The position numbers and the translations under genes were made by a program. This document shows positions 1 through 8,317 of a stretch of 36,423 nucleotides of DNA, piece after piece (positions within the stretch are counted from its first letter, which is position 1; the number at the start of each line of letters is the position of its first letter). Origin of the DNA: Methanomassiliicoccales archaeon. Lineage in GTDB: Archaea > Thermoplasmatota > Thermoplasmata > Methanomassiliicoccales > UBA472. The notes beneath the pieces are model-generated. The model was not told the origin of the DNA and did not search any database. It saw nothing but the letters and a program-made list of their open reading frames with translations. The DNA lies in the NCBI GenBank assembly GCA_038740345.1, contig JAVYMA010000020.1, positions 1 to 36,423 on the forward strand. Direction: 5' to 3'.

Positions 1-9
1 ACTTAAATC

Positions 10-417
10 ATGCCGCTGTTAGAATGGTCAGAAGAGTTAACCTGTTATATAGGAGAAATAGATGACTAGCATAAGCGCCTTCTCGAAATCCTAAACGAAT
101 TGCATAACGCAATGATAATGGGCAGAGGACAGAAGGTCCTCAGGGAAATCATCGATGAGCTAGCTGATTATACGTTATACCATTTTCGTACCGAAGAAAA
201 ATACATGAAAATAGGACCCTATCCAGGGCTAGAGAAGCATCTACAGGAGCATAGTGAGTTCATAGCTCAAATATCCAAGTTTAAAGCACAATATGAGCAG
301 GGAAAATTTGGGTTATCAATTAAAATACTCAGATTTTTAAGTCAATGGTTATCATGCCACATCAAAGTATCTGACAAATCAATCGGCCTTTTCATAAGAC
401 AATTAGGAATGACATAA
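10..417 (+). pseudogene. Bacteriohemerythrin interrupted by an in-frame TAG
   Basis: Read from the ATG at 10, the frame gives MPLLEWSEELTCYIGEIDD, then TAG at 67-69, then HKRLLEILNEL and an open frame to TAA at 415-417, 136 codons in all. The family normally has Asp-x-Gln-His here, so the TAG sits where Gln is expected and one C-to-T change from CAG explains it. All seven di-iron ligands of the family are present when the stop is read through: H21, H58, E62, H77, H81, H117 and D122. Bacteriohemerythrins bind O2 at a di-iron site in a four-helix bundle in the cytoplasm. A restart at TTG 100 would lose the first helix and H21, so a functional shortened protein is unlikely. I call it a recent pseudogene. 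A sequencing error or amber decoding are the alternatives. Confidence 0.75.
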
Positions 418-951
418 TAACTAATCATTTCTTCATCTCGACTCTCTAAAAAATTTGATGAAGCATAATTATCATACTTTCAAATAATGTGATCGAGGAT
501 TAGATGTTGATGAAGTTCTTTTTGTGAAATTAAAAATTATTTTTTATTAATAAATTTATATTTTTAAACATTAAAAGAGTTTGTTATTTTTTATAATACA
601 TCCGTAGCTGCGATAAAGCATGCAAATTCCAATCAACTTTATTCACAATTCAAAAAATTATTAATTCTGGCCATATATCAGGCATCATTATTAATCGTTT
701 GTTATCACGCTATCCCATCGATTAGTTGAGAAATATGAATAAAGCATTTTTAATATTATGTGAATTTGGTCATTAAGTTTTATTATTTTTTCATAATAAA
801 GAAATCATAATCAGATTTGGCATCTTGAACTCTAATGTGATAAAATTATTTTATCAATATCAATAATCTCATGAAGGTATGTTTCTGATCATGTAATTTG
901 AAATCGAATATAAACGCTAACGCTATAAGCAAATGATTATGAAGGCATGTG
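418..951. other. AT-rich intergenic region, no gene seen
   Basis: This stretch of about 530 bp is very AT-rich and has stops in all frames. I see no tRNA-like cloverleaf, no repeat array and no Shine-Dalgarno site followed by an ORF. The next gene, with its promoter, begins at about 952. Confidence 0.6.
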
Positions 952-960
952 TTATTTAAT
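952..960 (+). promoter_or_regulatory. Candidate TATA box for the zinc-finger gene
   Basis: TTATTTAAT is centred about 26 bp upstream of the ATG at 982 and no Shine-Dalgarno site precedes that ATG. This is the spacing expected of a leaderless archaeal transcript. The surroundings are AT-rich, so the call is weak by itself. Confidence 0.4.
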
Positions 961-981
961 TAATTAAATGCTTTTAAAAAA

Positions 982-1161
982 ATGATTGATATGGTAGAAA
1001 AAGAAAAGAGTCAAAAGGATGTAGAGTGCGCTCTTTGCGCTCCCTTTGAACAGGCAGGTACATGGCGTTGTAAAGAATGCGGTGCGATGAACATTAACAA
1101 ATGGAAGGCGTGTTGGAAATGCAAATCGCCTCGATATATGGAGGAAGCCTCCAAGCCTTAA
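982..1161 (+). CDS. Small RanBP2-type zinc-finger protein
   Basis: This is a 59-codon gene. An N-terminal CALC pair (C16, C19) is followed by W28-x-C30-x2-C33-x3-N37-x6-C44-x2-C47. That spacing matches the RanBP2-type zinc-finger consensus W-x-C-x(2,4)-C-x3-N-x6-C-x2-C. The charged N-terminus (MVEKEKSQKD) and short C-terminus carry no other domain. RanBP2 fingers bind single-stranded RNA or ubiquitin in eukaryotes; here only zinc binding can be inferred, and nucleic-acid or protein contact is a guess. The ATG at 982 lies about 26 bp after a TATA-like box; the ATG at 991 is an alternative. An ORF on the opposite strand (964-1185) is a shadow of this gene, which is favoured by its ordered Cys motif. 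Part of its 5' end is repeated near 29476. Confidence 0.75.
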   Translation: MIDMVEKEKSQKDVECALCAPFEQAGTWRCKECGAMNINKWKACWKCKSPRYMEEASKP

Positions 1162-1243
1162 GATTCTATACTCAAAAGTTTTCATTTTCTATAATGATAG
1201 TCGAAGGGCCATTCATTTAAAGATTTGAGATCTAGTATCAAAT

Positions 1244-2476
1244 GTGTTTGTTAAAAGTTCAAAATGTAATTCTAAAAAGAGAATTATTCATCGGTTAGAA
1301 GTTCATAAAGATTCTTCATCCCTTGAAGTGAAGCATCTTAGTTCTAAGGAATCTGATAACGAGTTAACGAGCAAAGTCTCCTGCAAAGATCTTGTTTTTG
1401 AGAACCTAAATAATAGCAGCAATGACAAGAGTGTAGAAATAAATAATCACGACCATAAGAAAATCAAAGAAATATTACAATTTCTCGACTTGGATTTTGC
1501 GAAATCGGAAAAAAATGCGAAAAGCCACGATGTTATTGAAAATAGCATTAAAAACGAGATTCATTTTAATAACCTCAATCACTCTACAACTAAGACTTTG
1601 GCTGGAGTCATTTCTTTATTTTCTAATAGCAGGTTTCTTCCCACTCTAAGAATAAAAATCAAGAGTGCAGAATCTCATTTTCAAACTAGAAATGCAGGTC
1701 TGAAAAATCTTGATGAAAGTTCGAACCTTCAACCATCGTTTTCTAAAGAAATAAGAGAATTTTTCAATGAAAAAATAGATATTCAAATCAAGTCAGAAGA
1801 ACTTCAAAAGAATGAAATTAAAGTCGATAATATCGACGAGGAAACTTGCTTAAACACAGTTACTTGCATAATACCACATGGAAGCCTGATTCTGGTCGAA
1901 GGTTCAGATACAGATATTATTAACAATCTCGTCGATCACATTTCTCTCTCAATTCTAAGTCAAAAACATACCCTAACCTATATCTCCACAAAACGCGACT
2001 TCAAACAGATCATCGATTCGATGTTTCCTAATTTTGTTAATTTTTCGCGGGTTCTCAGTGACATGCGACTTTTAATTGTACCTGTATATCCCTTGATTCA
2101 TGGAGAACCCGCGGAAAAAAGTACTTTGTTCGATAAGCTCTGCGGTTCTCCGCAATTGTTTGAAAAAGAATCCTTAGTTCTCAATCGAATAACAGATTTC
2201 TTAGAAATTGATGAAGACAGGTTGAAAGCATTAAAAATCTGGCCATTCCTAAGAAAATTGACCAATATTGGAAAAGTGGTATTAATCTCTGGAGATGAAA
2301 GTCATCCTGCCATGACCAATATACGCGAGGCATGTAATTTGCGTTTGCGTGCGGTGAGAGGAAAAGAAGGAAAACTCATAACAGAAGTTATGAAATCCCC
2401 AACTCCAGGGCCTACAGTAATCCCTTTGGCTCATGTAATATTGCATAATGCAAAGGATTTTTCTAACGCCTCTTAA
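1244..2476 (+). CDS. FlaH-like pseudo-ATPase with a long polar N-terminal region
   Basis: The protein has 410 residues. Residues 1-200 are Lys/Asn/Ser-rich, low in complexity and unrecognised. Residues 207-402 follow the FlaH (KaiC/RecA-fold) pattern: PHGSLILVEG at 211-220, TYISTKRDFKQIIDSM at 245-260, VPVYPLI at 279-285, then a SPQLFEKESLVLNRITDFL segment and a VVLISG strand at 345-350. Each matches the bona fide FlaH at 7080-7808, for example its FPVYPLI and SPVLYRNDLLFVDSLSTL. The Walker A loop is gone: EGSDTDIIN stands where FlaH has EGEEGSGRS, so ATP hydrolysis is not expected. FlaH is the cytoplasmic ring protein beneath the archaellum motor ATPase FlaI; a partner or decoy role at the motor is inference. 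The start is GTG with no clear Shine-Dalgarno site, and in-frame starts downstream are possible. The 3' end overlaps the convergent gene by 4 bp. Confidence 0.6.
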   Translation: MFVKSSKCNSKKRIIHRLEVHKDSSSLEVKHLSSKESDNELTSKVSCKDLVFENLNNSSNDKSVEINNHDHKKIKEILQFLDLDFAKSEKNAKSHDVIENSIKNEIHFNNLNHSTTKTLAGVISLFSNSRFLPTLRIKIKSAESHFQTRNAGLKNLDESSNLQPSFSKEIREFFNEKIDIQIKSEELQKNEIKVDNIDEETCLNTVTCIIPHGSLILVEGSDTDIINNLVDHISLSILSQKHTLTYISTKRDFKQIIDSMFPNFVNFSRVLSDMRLLIVPVYPLIHGEPAEKSTLFDKLCGSPQLFEKESLVLNRITDFLEIDEDRLKALKIWPFLRKLTNIGKVVLISGDESHPAMTNIREACNLRLRAVRGKEGKLITEVMKSPTPGPTVIPLAHVILHNAKDFSNAS

Positions 2477-3573
2477 TCTGGACCGTAAAAGTTCCGATTT
2501 GCTTCCTCAACTAATTTGGCGTTATCGACTATTTCCATCAAATCTATTCTGTTGGCTAGACCGTCTATGAATCGCTTCATTACCACATCATCTTTTTGAA
2601 TTTCATAGGTGTCTAAAATTGGTGACTTATTACTTTTAATTTCAAAAGGTAGTCCTTCTAAAAAGCGAAACCGGTTTTGTTTAAAAGACCTCTCGTTTTC
2701 ACTCATCCTATCAACTAATATTCTGGATATAAGCCGAAAAGTCAATTCTCTTGCTAATTCCTTTTGACGTTGCTTTCTTGATTCAGGGCTCATTTCTTCT
2801 AAAAACATAATATCATCTCCCACGATCATAGATGTATTTCTAATTGGAACTTGAGTCAAACAAAAAATTACATGTTTCCCATCGGGTGAGAAAGCTTTCC
2901 CCTTTAATTGAACATATTCTTTCTCGCCACGACGACCTAATAAATTTAAGACCAGAGCTTGTCCTGGTTTAGATAAGCAGTGTGAAATCGCTTGGCAAAT
3001 CCTTAGGACTTCTTTACGATGAAAGATTTTCATTATACTGCGATTTATTATTTGTTCGCCATCCACACAAATAATTTCGGTACCAGCAGGATTTAGGAAT
3101 AAAACCGTGGCCCGTTTATCAACGACTAAAATCATATCATCACATTTAAGGATAATTTCCTCAAAAGCTTCTCTTTTAGGTAGGGAATCGTGACACACAT
3201 TTCCCATTTTCACAGCTATTTCAATCATATTTCCTAACTCGTTGATCAAGAGTGCGGGGTCACTGCATTTTTTTAAGTAGAATACTGCTCCCAACTCTAT
3301 AGCTTCTTTTTCCAAATCATCGCGATCTCGAGGTATCAATATGATGAACGGAACACTTTTCCCGATAGCTCTGATAATTTTTAACGCTTCAGCCCCTTTC
3401 ATATCTGGAAGCTCAGGATTGATTATTATTGCATCTGGATTATACTCTCGCAGGTTCACGAATAAATCTTCAGCGCAGTTCGCCAGAAGCGTCTCAATAC
3501 TATGAACCTGCCAGAGTATGGCTTCAGCCATGGAGAGGAAATCTTCATCTCCATCAGCGATTAAAGCTCGCAA
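2473..3573 (-). CDS. Pseudo-receiver plus PAS signalling protein
   Basis: The protein has 366 residues. Residues 1-120 have the CheY-like receiver layout: an acidic pocket (D7, D9, D11), NPELPDMKG at the phosphoacceptor loop, and a conserved-type lysine at 101-102. The phosphoacceptor position is N52 rather than Asp, and the usual Thr/Ser after strand 4 is missing (IILIPRD). A PAS-like domain follows at about 135-245 (ILVVDKRATVLFLNPAG). Residues 255-366 are helical, charged and unrecognised, with no kinase, GGDEF or DNA-binding domain. The start is TTG at 3573, supported by AAGGTG seven bases upstream. It lies downstream of flaJ on the same strand after a 122-bp gap and could read out sensor state to the archaellum without phosphorylation; that is inference. 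The stop codon overlaps that of the convergent FlaH-like gene in a shared TTAA. Confidence 0.6.
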   Translation of the reverse strand: MRALIADGDEDFLSMAEAILWQVHSIETLLANCAEDLFVNLREYNPDAIIINPELPDMKGAEALKIIRAIGKSVPFIILIPRDRDDLEKEAIELGAVFYLKKCSDPALLINELGNMIEIAVKMGNVCHDSLPKREAFEEIILKCDDMILVVDKRATVLFLNPAGTEIICVDGEQIINRSIMKIFHRKEVLRICQAISHCLSKPGQALVLNLLGRRGEKEYVQLKGKAFSPDGKHVIFCLTQVPIRNTSMIVGDDIMFLEEMSPESRKQRQKELARELTFRLISRILVDRMSENERSFKQNRFRFLEGLPFEIKSNKSPILDTYEIQKDDVVMKRFIDGLANRIDLMEIVDNAKLVEEANRNFYGPD

Positions 3574-3695
3574 ATATCTGCACCTTTCGTTAATAAAGAA
3601 TGAAGATCCGCTTCTTAAGTCCTGGAGTCCCGGTTTGTAATTATTGAGAAAGAGAATGCCAGATTTTGCTCAAGCTATGATGATGTAGTTTAAAA

Positions 3696-5417
3696 TCATA
3701 TACCTAGCAATCCGCTCAACATTAAATCTACAGCCAGCTGCGCAGCAGAAGCTAACCAAAGCATCACAATAAAATGGATAGCGGCACCTGCTAGATGTCC
3801 ACCTCTTAAAAGAGGTAGCATAAGAGATGAAAAGAGAGCATGAAGTAAAATCACCGCGAACGCCATGTTCATTAGAGGTTCAATGCTGAAATCCGAGTTG
3901 AAAATGGTATTGAGGAAACCCGATGTCATGAAGCCTTGGTTAGCTAGCACTAGTTTAGAGATGATATCTGACATGTATTCAGCTATCCCTATTGTAACAT
4001 ACAAAGTGAATGCTAGTGCGACCATTACACCGTAAAGGACTCCAAGGAAAGATGATGAGACCACATGCTTTTTTTTCCTTATTGCTAAGATTTTGAACAT
4101 GTTATTGCTTATGAAAAGGCTTGTCTCCTCAGGCTTCGCTCCGTTTAATGCGCATTCTGTATACATTTGGCCGAAACGCTTAATCAGGTTGCTGCTTGCC
4201 TCGGCAGAGAAATGCTTCCATGCGTCGACTGCATTGATATGCAAACTGAGCCTCTTAGATAAATTATTGACCATGGGGGTCAACGGTCCAAATTTATGTA
4301 GTGCTAATTTCTTTACCGCATCAGGCATCGTCTGACCGCTCACAGAGCAGCTCCTACCCAAAGAGCGGATGAAAGCTCCATAAATGTTGTCTCTTTTTTC
4401 TATTCTCCTTTCCTCCCTCCATATCAATATCCCGGGAATCAGGAAAGGAAGGAAGACACTTGATGCCAATAGCATATTAGGCAATCCAAGAGGTATGAGT
4501 AAGATTGATAGAGAAATGGTACCTGCAATAGCTACCAAGACAGAAATGAATAACACCCTGTCATGATCCTTCACTAGTTTGCCCCTCCACTTACTCCTCC
4601 ACGGATACCAAATTTCGTCCTTTGGAACCTTGGAATAGATATAATAAACAAACATCCCCTCCATGGCGGCAAAGGTCATCACAATGCCAAAAAGAAAGGC
4701 ATCCGTACTTTGTGCACCTAGCAAAGGAACAATGGAGATGAAAACGCATATGAAAATCAATGAGGTAATAATGCCAGTGAAAAGCTCTTTAACGAAATCA
4801 AGGTCTTTAAGAACGCTTTCGCATTTCAACACATATTCATCCATTATCACATCGTGCTCGTTCTTCATAAATCGGTCGAGGCGCTCTCCCACTTCTAGAG
4901 CGTGAGCCAGTCGATTGAGGAAATCTTGCTCTAATATGCTTGGTGTGCGGGCGGCGACGAAGCGACAGGCATCTGCAGCAGAAACATGATAGTGGTGGAT
5001 TAAGCGGAAAATTTTTTTGCTATCCTCTGCTAAGGGACCGTGCTCAGAACGAGTGGAAAGCACATAGAATATCTTATCGATGGGCATCTCAGAGGTCGAG
5101 AGGGCTGCCATCTCGGTTACGAAAAGCGGCATAATTCTTTCTACTACGACTTTTTTCTTTGAAGATGCCATAATTGGAAAGATGGCCACCACAAAAATCA
5201 TAAAAATAGGAATGGCATAAATTGTGTACGAGGCGATTCCTGTAAGATAATCGCTAAGAACGTAATTGATTATGCCTGGGATTATTAATCCACACGTGAC
5301 TATAGCTATAAGAACTAAGGTAAAATATCGCTTTGGCTCCATTTTGCTATCTCGGAGGCCAGCATTAAGCTTGTATGCCAGTTTTTGTCTGAGCCCAAGT
5401 TTGAAAGCTACGGCCAT
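3696..5417 (-). CDS. flaJ: Archaellum platform membrane protein FlaJ/ArlJ
   Basis: At 573 residues this polytopic protein has the FlaJ/TadC (GspF-like) layout: paired N-terminal membrane segments at about 32-95, a cytoplasmic helical domain with the TEMAALSTSEMPIDKIF motif near 120, further segments at about 212-255 and 290-330, a second cytoplasmic domain (FIRSLGRSCSVSGQTMPDAV near 348), and a C-terminal hydrophobic cluster. FlaJ is the only polytopic membrane subunit of the archaellum motor and anchors FlaI. The ATG at 5417 follows the flaI stop by 8 bp. It is the last clear gene of the archaellum operon. Confidence 0.93.
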   Translation of the reverse strand: MAVAFKLGLRQKLAYKLNAGLRDSKMEPKRYFTLVLIAIVTCGLIIPGIINYVLSDYLTGIASYTIYAIPIFMIFVVAIFPIMASSKKKVVVERIMPLFVTEMAALSTSEMPIDKIFYVLSTRSEHGPLAEDSKKIFRLIHHYHVSAADACRFVAARTPSILEQDFLNRLAHALEVGERLDRFMKNEHDVIMDEYVLKCESVLKDLDFVKELFTGIITSLIFICVFISIVPLLGAQSTDAFLFGIVMTFAAMEGMFVYYIYSKVPKDEIWYPWRSKWRGKLVKDHDRVLFISVLVAIAGTISLSILLIPLGLPNMLLASSVFLPFLIPGILIWREERRIEKRDNIYGAFIRSLGRSCSVSGQTMPDAVKKLALHKFGPLTPMVNNLSKRLSLHINAVDAWKHFSAEASSNLIKRFGQMYTECALNGAKPEETSLFISNNMFKILAIRKKKHVVSSSFLGVLYGVMVALAFTLYVTIGIAEYMSDIISKLVLANQGFMTSGFLNTIFNSDFSIEPLMNMAFAVILLHALFSSLMLPLLRGGHLAGAAIHFIVMLWLASAAQLAVDLMLSGLLGI

Positions 5418-5425
5418 AGAATCAC

Positions 5426-7078
5426 CTAAACGGTAAAGGGCAGTGATTCGGGCCCTTTTTCGTAATAATCTTTCAAAATCTTGTTAACCTCATGATAGCC
5501 AGTAATATTCAAATCGACCATCTTCTGAATTATTTTCTCCCTGAACTTCAGTTCCTTGTAAATCTCTTTTTTATCAGCATATCCATGCTCCAACGCTATA
5601 CGATTCTCTAGAATGTGAGAGTTGTTCATACCACGGAAGAAAAGTTTGTCTCGAGCTGAATCCCATTTGAAAACCGTTCTTGTCATCACGCCTCCTGCTT
5701 CGCGGCTATAGCCAACAAACTCTTCTACATGGGTAACACGCCTCAGAAAACGACGGTTTACATTCACTGCTGATTGGAATATGATGACATTTACATTATC
5801 TATGAAAGATATAGGAATATTGACTGGCTGTCCAGTCATCCTTTGTATGAATTTAGTAGCTGATGAGGCATGGAACGATGCAATTACTGGGATACCCGTT
5901 TGCATACATTGGAAGGCCACTCTAGCCTCCTCTCCTCTGATTTCACCTATAGCTATGTAGTCAGGTCTAGAACGCAGAGCGGCCCGAAGAAGGTCGAACA
6001 TGGTCACTCTAGATTCTTCGGGCCCTGACTCTCTGGTTACACATCTCTGCCAAGATTGTTGTGGAGGCTTTACTTCAGGGGTATCCTCAACAGAGTAGAT
6101 TTTTCCACGATGGTCGATGAAAGAGAGGATAGCGTTTAGAGTAGTAGTCTTGCCTGATGCCGTTTCGCCAGAAATCATTATATTCATCTTATTCTCAAGA
6201 CAAAGCCAAATATAGGCAGCGAATTCAGCGGAGAAAGTCCCAAACTTAATGAGCTGGATAGGCGAAATGGGCTCCGCGGCGAATTTCCGTATGGTAAAGC
6301 TAGAACCCCTAGCAGAAATTTCATTTGAATATATCATGTTGATACGGGATCCATCTGGGAGAGTTCCATCAACAATAGGTCTGGAAGCAGACACTGGTCT
6401 TCCCATGCGTTCGCTCATTGCAATGAAGAAATCATTCAAGGATACCTCATCATCAAAGCGGATATTGGTTTCTAGGGAATATTGGAAGGCTTTATGGGAG
6501 ACGCGTATACGCGCTGTACCTACCAAATGTATGTCTTCGATGTATTGATCTAGAATTAAGGGTTCGATGACACCGAAACCAACCACCTCTCTGCGAATGA
6601 AATGCTTTATCAGCTCATACTCATCCTTTTTCAGAGGTATCCTGCCGCCTGTTCCTAAATAAAACCTGCGTGCTCCGCTGGAACCATCGACTACCTCAAC
6701 CGATGCATCATATAGCTTGTTAAGTATTCTTTCCAGATCTTCCTTCGTTTCTGAACTCTCCTCATCGGATGCCTTCTCGAGTATTATATCTCGAATTAAT
6801 CTCATCTTGTCCTTCTGTTCTTGTGTGAGCTGCTTCTCAATGCTTATATATTGATTTCTCTGTGGCCAGATATGAACGAAACCTTTCCCTACTCGATATA
6901 TGATATTTGAGGCGTTGGGATTCAATATGGCTTCCTTTCTTATTTCTGCCAAATCTTTAACGCTTAGGTTTTCGAAATATCTTGGTAGTTTGCAGCCTTC
7001 TTTGCGTATACCCTCAACATATTCCTTGAGTAACGGGACCTTTTTCATCTGCTGCAACATGGCTTCGTCTTCAGCCAT
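5426..7078 (-). CDS. flaI: Archaellum motor ATPase FlaI/ArlI
   Basis: This 550-residue secretion ATPase of the PilT/VirB11 superfamily drives both assembly and rotation of the archaellum as a hexamer under FlaJ. Visible landmarks are the Walker A loop GETASGKTTT, the SVEDTPEVKPP Asp box, RPDYIAIGEIRGEEA as Walker B, and the His box FHASS. The N-terminal domain carries the conserved IRFDDEVSLNDF and GSRINMIYS segments. The motifs look fully competent, unlike those of the neighbouring FlaH. The ATG at 7078 lies one base after the flaH stop, which suggests translational coupling. The stop is TAG, 8 bp before flaJ. Confidence 0.96.
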   Translation of the reverse strand: MAEDEAMLQQMKKVPLLKEYVEGIRKEGCKLPRYFENLSVKDLAEIRKEAILNPNASNIIYRVGKGFVHIWPQRNQYISIEKQLTQEQKDKMRLIRDIILEKASDEESSETKEDLERILNKLYDASVEVVDGSSGARRFYLGTGGRIPLKKDEYELIKHFIRREVVGFGVIEPLILDQYIEDIHLVGTARIRVSHKAFQYSLETNIRFDDEVSLNDFFIAMSERMGRPVSASRPIVDGTLPDGSRINMIYSNEISARGSSFTIRKFAAEPISPIQLIKFGTFSAEFAAYIWLCLENKMNIMISGETASGKTTTLNAILSFIDHRGKIYSVEDTPEVKPPQQSWQRCVTRESGPEESRVTMFDLLRAALRSRPDYIAIGEIRGEEARVAFQCMQTGIPVIASFHASSATKFIQRMTGQPVNIPISFIDNVNVIIFQSAVNVNRRFLRRVTHVEEFVGYSREAGGVMTRTVFKWDSARDKLFFRGMNNSHILENRIALEHGYADKKEIYKELKFREKIIQKMVDLNITGYHEVNKILKDYYEKGPESLPFTV

Positions 7079-7079
7079 A

Positions 7080-7808
7080 CTAACCAGAGACCTCCGTGAT
7101 CTCGATTATCATTCCTACGCCTGCCTCAATACGATAGCGCACTAGATCCCCCACTTCCCCTCGAGCCCGGGCAAAACGCTTTACATTAATAACTCTGGCC
7201 AAGGTACCTGCTGATTGCTTTAACTCCAAGGAAAGATAGATGTCACTCGCTAATCTCAATGCCTCAAGGGCCGTATGTCCTTTCTCAGCGGTAAGAACGA
7301 TACTCTTATTCTCTTTTGTAAGCTTTTTTAAAAAACCCAGAAGCCGGAGCACTCCACGCTCATCGAAATTAGATTTAACTAATGTTGACAACGAGTCCAC
7401 GAAGAGCAAGTCGTTGCGGTACAGGACAGGGGAAGTAATCATCTTATCAAGGAATTTATCTCGGCTAGGAGTAGGATTTCCAATAAGGGGATAGACAGGG
7501 AAGAACTCGAGCTTTCGAGATATTAGATATTTGTCAATCCTGTAGTTAATTGACCACATCTGATCTATGAAATCCCTTATCGTCATCTCTGTGGAAATGA
7601 AGCTGGCTGACCTATTGTCATTTAAAACTCCATAGAGAAGCCTTTGGCATAAAACGCTACGGCCGCTACCTTCCTCACCTTCAATCAGGCAAATACAACC
7701 CTTGGGTAGACCACCGCCCAATTTAGCATGCAACTCATCACCTTTTAGCTGAATTCTGTATAAATCATCTTTATTTGCATCTAAGGTAGAAGCGGAGCTC
7801 GCACTCAT
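7080..7808 (-). CDS. flaH: Archaellum ATP-binding protein FlaH/ArlH
   Basis: FlaH is a KaiC-like RecA-fold protein that forms a ring with FlaI in the motor and whose nucleotide binding regulates assembly. The chosen ATG at 7808 is preceded by GGAGG nine bases upstream, giving 242 residues; the frame extends nine codons further without a better site. The Walker A loop is GEEGSGRS, with Arg at position 50 in place of the usual Lys (codon CGT, 7659-7661). The Walker B-like strand LLFVDSLSTL is present. The C-terminal ISTEMTIRDFIDQMW and FPVYPLIGNP segments are typical of the family. It sits between flaG and flaI in the standard order. The Lys-to-Arg change may weaken nucleotide binding; whether it is usual in this lineage I cannot tell. 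Confidence 0.93.
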   Translation of the reverse strand: MSASSASTLDANKDDLYRIQLKGDELHAKLGGGLPKGCICLIEGEEGSGRSVLCQRLLYGVLNDNRSASFISTEMTIRDFIDQMWSINYRIDKYLISRKLEFFPVYPLIGNPTPSRDKFLDKMITSPVLYRNDLLFVDSLSTLVKSNFDERGVLRLLGFLKKLTKENKSIVLTAEKGHTALEALRLASDIYLSLELKQSAGTLARVINVKRFARARGEVGDLVRYRIEAGVGMIIEITEVSG

Positions 7809-7850
7809 AGTACTGCCCCTCCAGCATGATTGCATGTAAATTTGATAAGT

Positions 7851-8291
7851 TCAAATCCTGAACCAAAACTGGTCACAGGCGCCATTTGCCGTCACCACCT
7901 TCGCCACATGGTCTCCGGACGATAGGACAACATGAATTTTTACTTCGATTACTTTCTGCGGCAACCATCCCGTAGGTGCAGTAGCGCTACTTTCCACGGT
8001 ATAGTTGCAAAATAGTCCGTCTATCAGGATGGTGAGGTCATTCCTGGTCAGCGTCGCCGTTCCAGTATTTTTTATGTATAGTGTTAAAATGCAATCAGAA
8101 TATGGAACGATTACGGGATCATTTATTATCGTGATATCTGATTGGAGTTGGTGTCCCAAAGCTTCGCCACGGTTTTCTATGGTCTTGCTCATGCTATTAG
8201 CGATTCCAATAAATGCCCCTGCCAAAGATCCCGCGACAAGCACGGCCGCAACAAAGAACATTATATGCGAAACCGAGCTATCGGCTGCCAT
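7851..8291 (-). CDS. flaG: Archaellum stator-type protein FlaG/ArlG
   Basis: The 146-residue product starts MAADSSVSHIMFFVAAVLVAG, the typical FlaG N-terminus with one membrane helix at about 10-32. A beta-rich domain of the archaellin-like fold follows (ILTLYIKNTGTATLTRNDLTILIDG). FlaG and FlaF form the pseudoperiplasmic stator that links the motor to the S-layer. The ATG at 8291 was chosen because AGGGGG lies seven bases upstream; an in-frame TTG at 8309 has no such site. There is a 26-bp gap to the flaF stop upstream and a 42-bp gap to the flaH start downstream. Confidence 0.88.
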   Translation of the reverse strand: MAADSSVSHIMFFVAAVLVAGSLAGAFIGIANSMSKTIENRGEALGHQLQSDITIINDPVIVPYSDCILTLYIKNTGTATLTRNDLTILIDGLFCNYTVESSATAPTGWLPQKVIEVKIHVVLSSGDHVAKVVTANGACDQFWFRI

Positions 8292-8317
8292 AGGTGACCC
8301 CCTTTCCAACCTTCCGT

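Noticed and set aside
67-69. Pyrrolysine read-through at the hemerythrin TAG
   Set aside because: TAG is a routine stop in about nine of 33 genes here, including flaI, flaH, cheD and cheW. Genomes that decode TAG as pyrrolysine usually avoid it as a stop. The replaced residue is a plain Gln, one base change away.
421-436. Further copies of the 16-bp dyad, for example at TAATCA 421, TTATCA 856 and TTATCA 29433
   Set aside because: Their second half-sites do not match (TTCATC, CAATAA and TTTAAA), so they are chance half-sites in AT-rich DNA.
964-1185. 73-codon ORF on the minus strand
   Set aside because: It is the shadow of the plus-strand zinc-finger gene, whose six ordered Cys residues and promoter spacing are far better evidence of coding.
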